The translations under genes were made by a program, and so were the position numbers. A stretch of DNA of 64,000 nucleotides from Brevibacterium sp. XM4083 (lineage in GTDB: Bacteria; Actinomycetota; Actinomycetes; Actinomycetales; Brevibacteriaceae). The stretch is taken from NCBI RefSeq assembly GCF_006489205.2, contig NZ_VFYR02000004.1, positions 310,001-374,000 of the forward strand. Direction: 5' to 3'. A model generated the notes under the pieces. The model saw nothing but the letters and a program-made list of their open reading frames with translations. It was not told the DNA's origin and made no database searches. Below, one piece after another: positions 61,024 through 64,000 of this stretch; within the stretch, counting starts at the first letter, position 1, and each line of letters opens with the position of its first letter.

Positions 61024-61039
61024 ATATAAATATTTATAT
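61024..61039. promoter_or_regulatory. AT-only palindrome in znuA promoter
   Basis: ATATAAATATTTATAT, a perfect 16-bp palindrome in otherwise GC-rich DNA. It lies at the expected promoter and is a probable metalloregulator operator. Confidence 0.5.
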
Positions 61040-61099
61040 ATAGCAACCTGTTTATGCGTCAGCTCAGGTTGCCGCCTGCGCCCGTCGGGCGCTCTGCGC

Positions 61100-63468
<2,369 letters not shown>

Positions 63469-63677
63469 TGAAAGTCTCTTCCTGTTCGCGTGTGCGGACT
63501 GCGCCGGTCGATGCTCTCGCGGTGCCGATGCCCGCGATGATGCTCGTACGTGCAGGCGGCGTCGGCGAACCGGCGTCCCCACCATTGTAGGAGGTGGCTC
63601 CTGCCGCTCGTGGGGGTGCCCGTCATGCAGACAGTCATCTCACCTGTCGGGGTGACGGTTTCCGCGGCGGAATCTGC

Positions 63678-64000
63678 TCAGTCGATCTCGCGGCGGCCGG
63701 AGAACGCCCGGCCGAGGGTGACCTCGTCGGCGTACTCGAGGTCGCCGCCGACAGGAAGGCCGGAAGCCAGGCGGGTGACGGTGACACCGAGGGTGCCGAG
63801 CAGACGCACGAGGTAGGTCGCCGTCGCTTCGCCCTCGAGGTTCGGGTCGGTGGCGATGACGACCTCGTCGACCTCACTGTCCTGGAGGCGGGGCATGAGC
63901 TCCTTGATCCGCAGGTTGTCGGGCCCGATGCCCGCCATCGGATCGATCGCTCCGCCGAGGACGTGGTAGAGGCCCCGGTACTCGCGCGTGCGCTCGATGG
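63678..64000 (-). CDS. recR: recombination protein RecR, N-terminus beyond window
   Basis: The last ~107 residues of RecR, open to the right edge. The Toprim domain ([19 protein letters not shown], then [12 protein letters not shown]) and C-terminal [10 protein letters not shown] are typical. It works with RecO in RecF-pathway gap repair. The helix-hairpin-helix and zinc finger lie outside the window. Confidence 0.95.
   Translation of the reverse strand, partial: IERTREYRGLYHVLGGAIDPMAGIGPDNLRIKELMPRLQDSEVDEVVIATDPNLEGEATATYLVRLLGTLGVTVTRLASGLPVGGDLEYADEVTLGRAFSGRREID

Noticed and set aside
63469..63600. Lysine riboswitch in the lysC leader
   Set aside because: The ~110-nt leader lacks the multi-helix core and conserved junctions of the lysine riboswitch. 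Only a small GGAG-GTGG-CTCC hairpin is visible near the -10.

Overview
The window is about 64 kb of high-GC chromosomal DNA. Gene content, GC-rich codon use, a GlxR-type CRP regulator, TadE/DUF4244 pilus genes, a thymidylate kinase fused to a membrane domain, and many leaderless -10-like promoters point to an actinobacterium, most likely Micrococcales. A Brevibacterium-like organism is my best guess (inference, no search was run). There is no phage, insertion sequence or CRISPR array. The only accessory-looking piece is a small toxin-antitoxin module.

Layout. 1-1117: 5' part of a cardiolipin synthase. 1382-6278: acyl-CoA dehydrogenase and the two subunits of a 3-methylcrotonyl-type carboxylase, divergent from their probable TetR repressor, with a perfect operator palindrome between them. 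7.0-9.2 kb: oxidoreductase and a GNAT/glycolipid-binding fusion. 9.3-12.7 kb: fadB-fadA-type beta-oxidation pair. 13-19.1 kb: small secreted and membrane proteins, a C45-type NTN hydrolase fused to a helix-turn-helix, a small HD hydrolase, an M48 protease and a large membrane protein. 19.2 kb: tRNA-Thr(CGU). 19.5 kb: M20 peptidase. 20.7-24.8 kb: tmk-holB. 25 kb: LplA-like ligase. 26.2-26.8 kb: BrnT-like toxin and ribbon-helix-helix antitoxin between two ~190-bp direct repeats. 27.1-34.4 kb: topA, a methyltransferase, and a DUF1998 helicase. 34.5-43.0 kb: a Tad/Flp pilus locus split by a LysR / metallo-beta-lactamase-fold / MFS block. 43.2-46.5 kb: a giant repeat-rich membrane protein. 46.8-58 kb: acs, holin-X-like protein, CoA-type Nudix, nth, glxR/crp, MBL hydrolase, degenerate Nudix protein, RidA, DUF4177, class A PBP and a phosphoesterase. 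58-61 kb: znuBCA-type metal ABC transporter. 61.1-63.5 kb: asd-lysC. 63.7-64 kb: 3' end of recR.

The order holB/tmk, topA, helicase, tad genes, acs, Nudix, nth, crp, MBL, RidA, DUF4177, PBP, phosphoesterase follows the Mycobacterium tuberculosis Rv3644c-Rv3683 backbone as I remember it, so most of the window is conserved actinobacterial core. Genes work together as a branched-chain/fatty acyl-CoA degradation set (first 13 kb, with acs further on), a DNA replication/repair set (holB, topA, DUF1998 helicase, nth, recR), a cell-envelope set (cls, PBP, phosphoesterase, Tad pilus) and the aspartate pathway (lysC-asd). GlxR-type sites (TGTG-N8-CACA) in front of glxR, the thiolase gene and a membrane-protein gene suggest carbon-status control over part of it.
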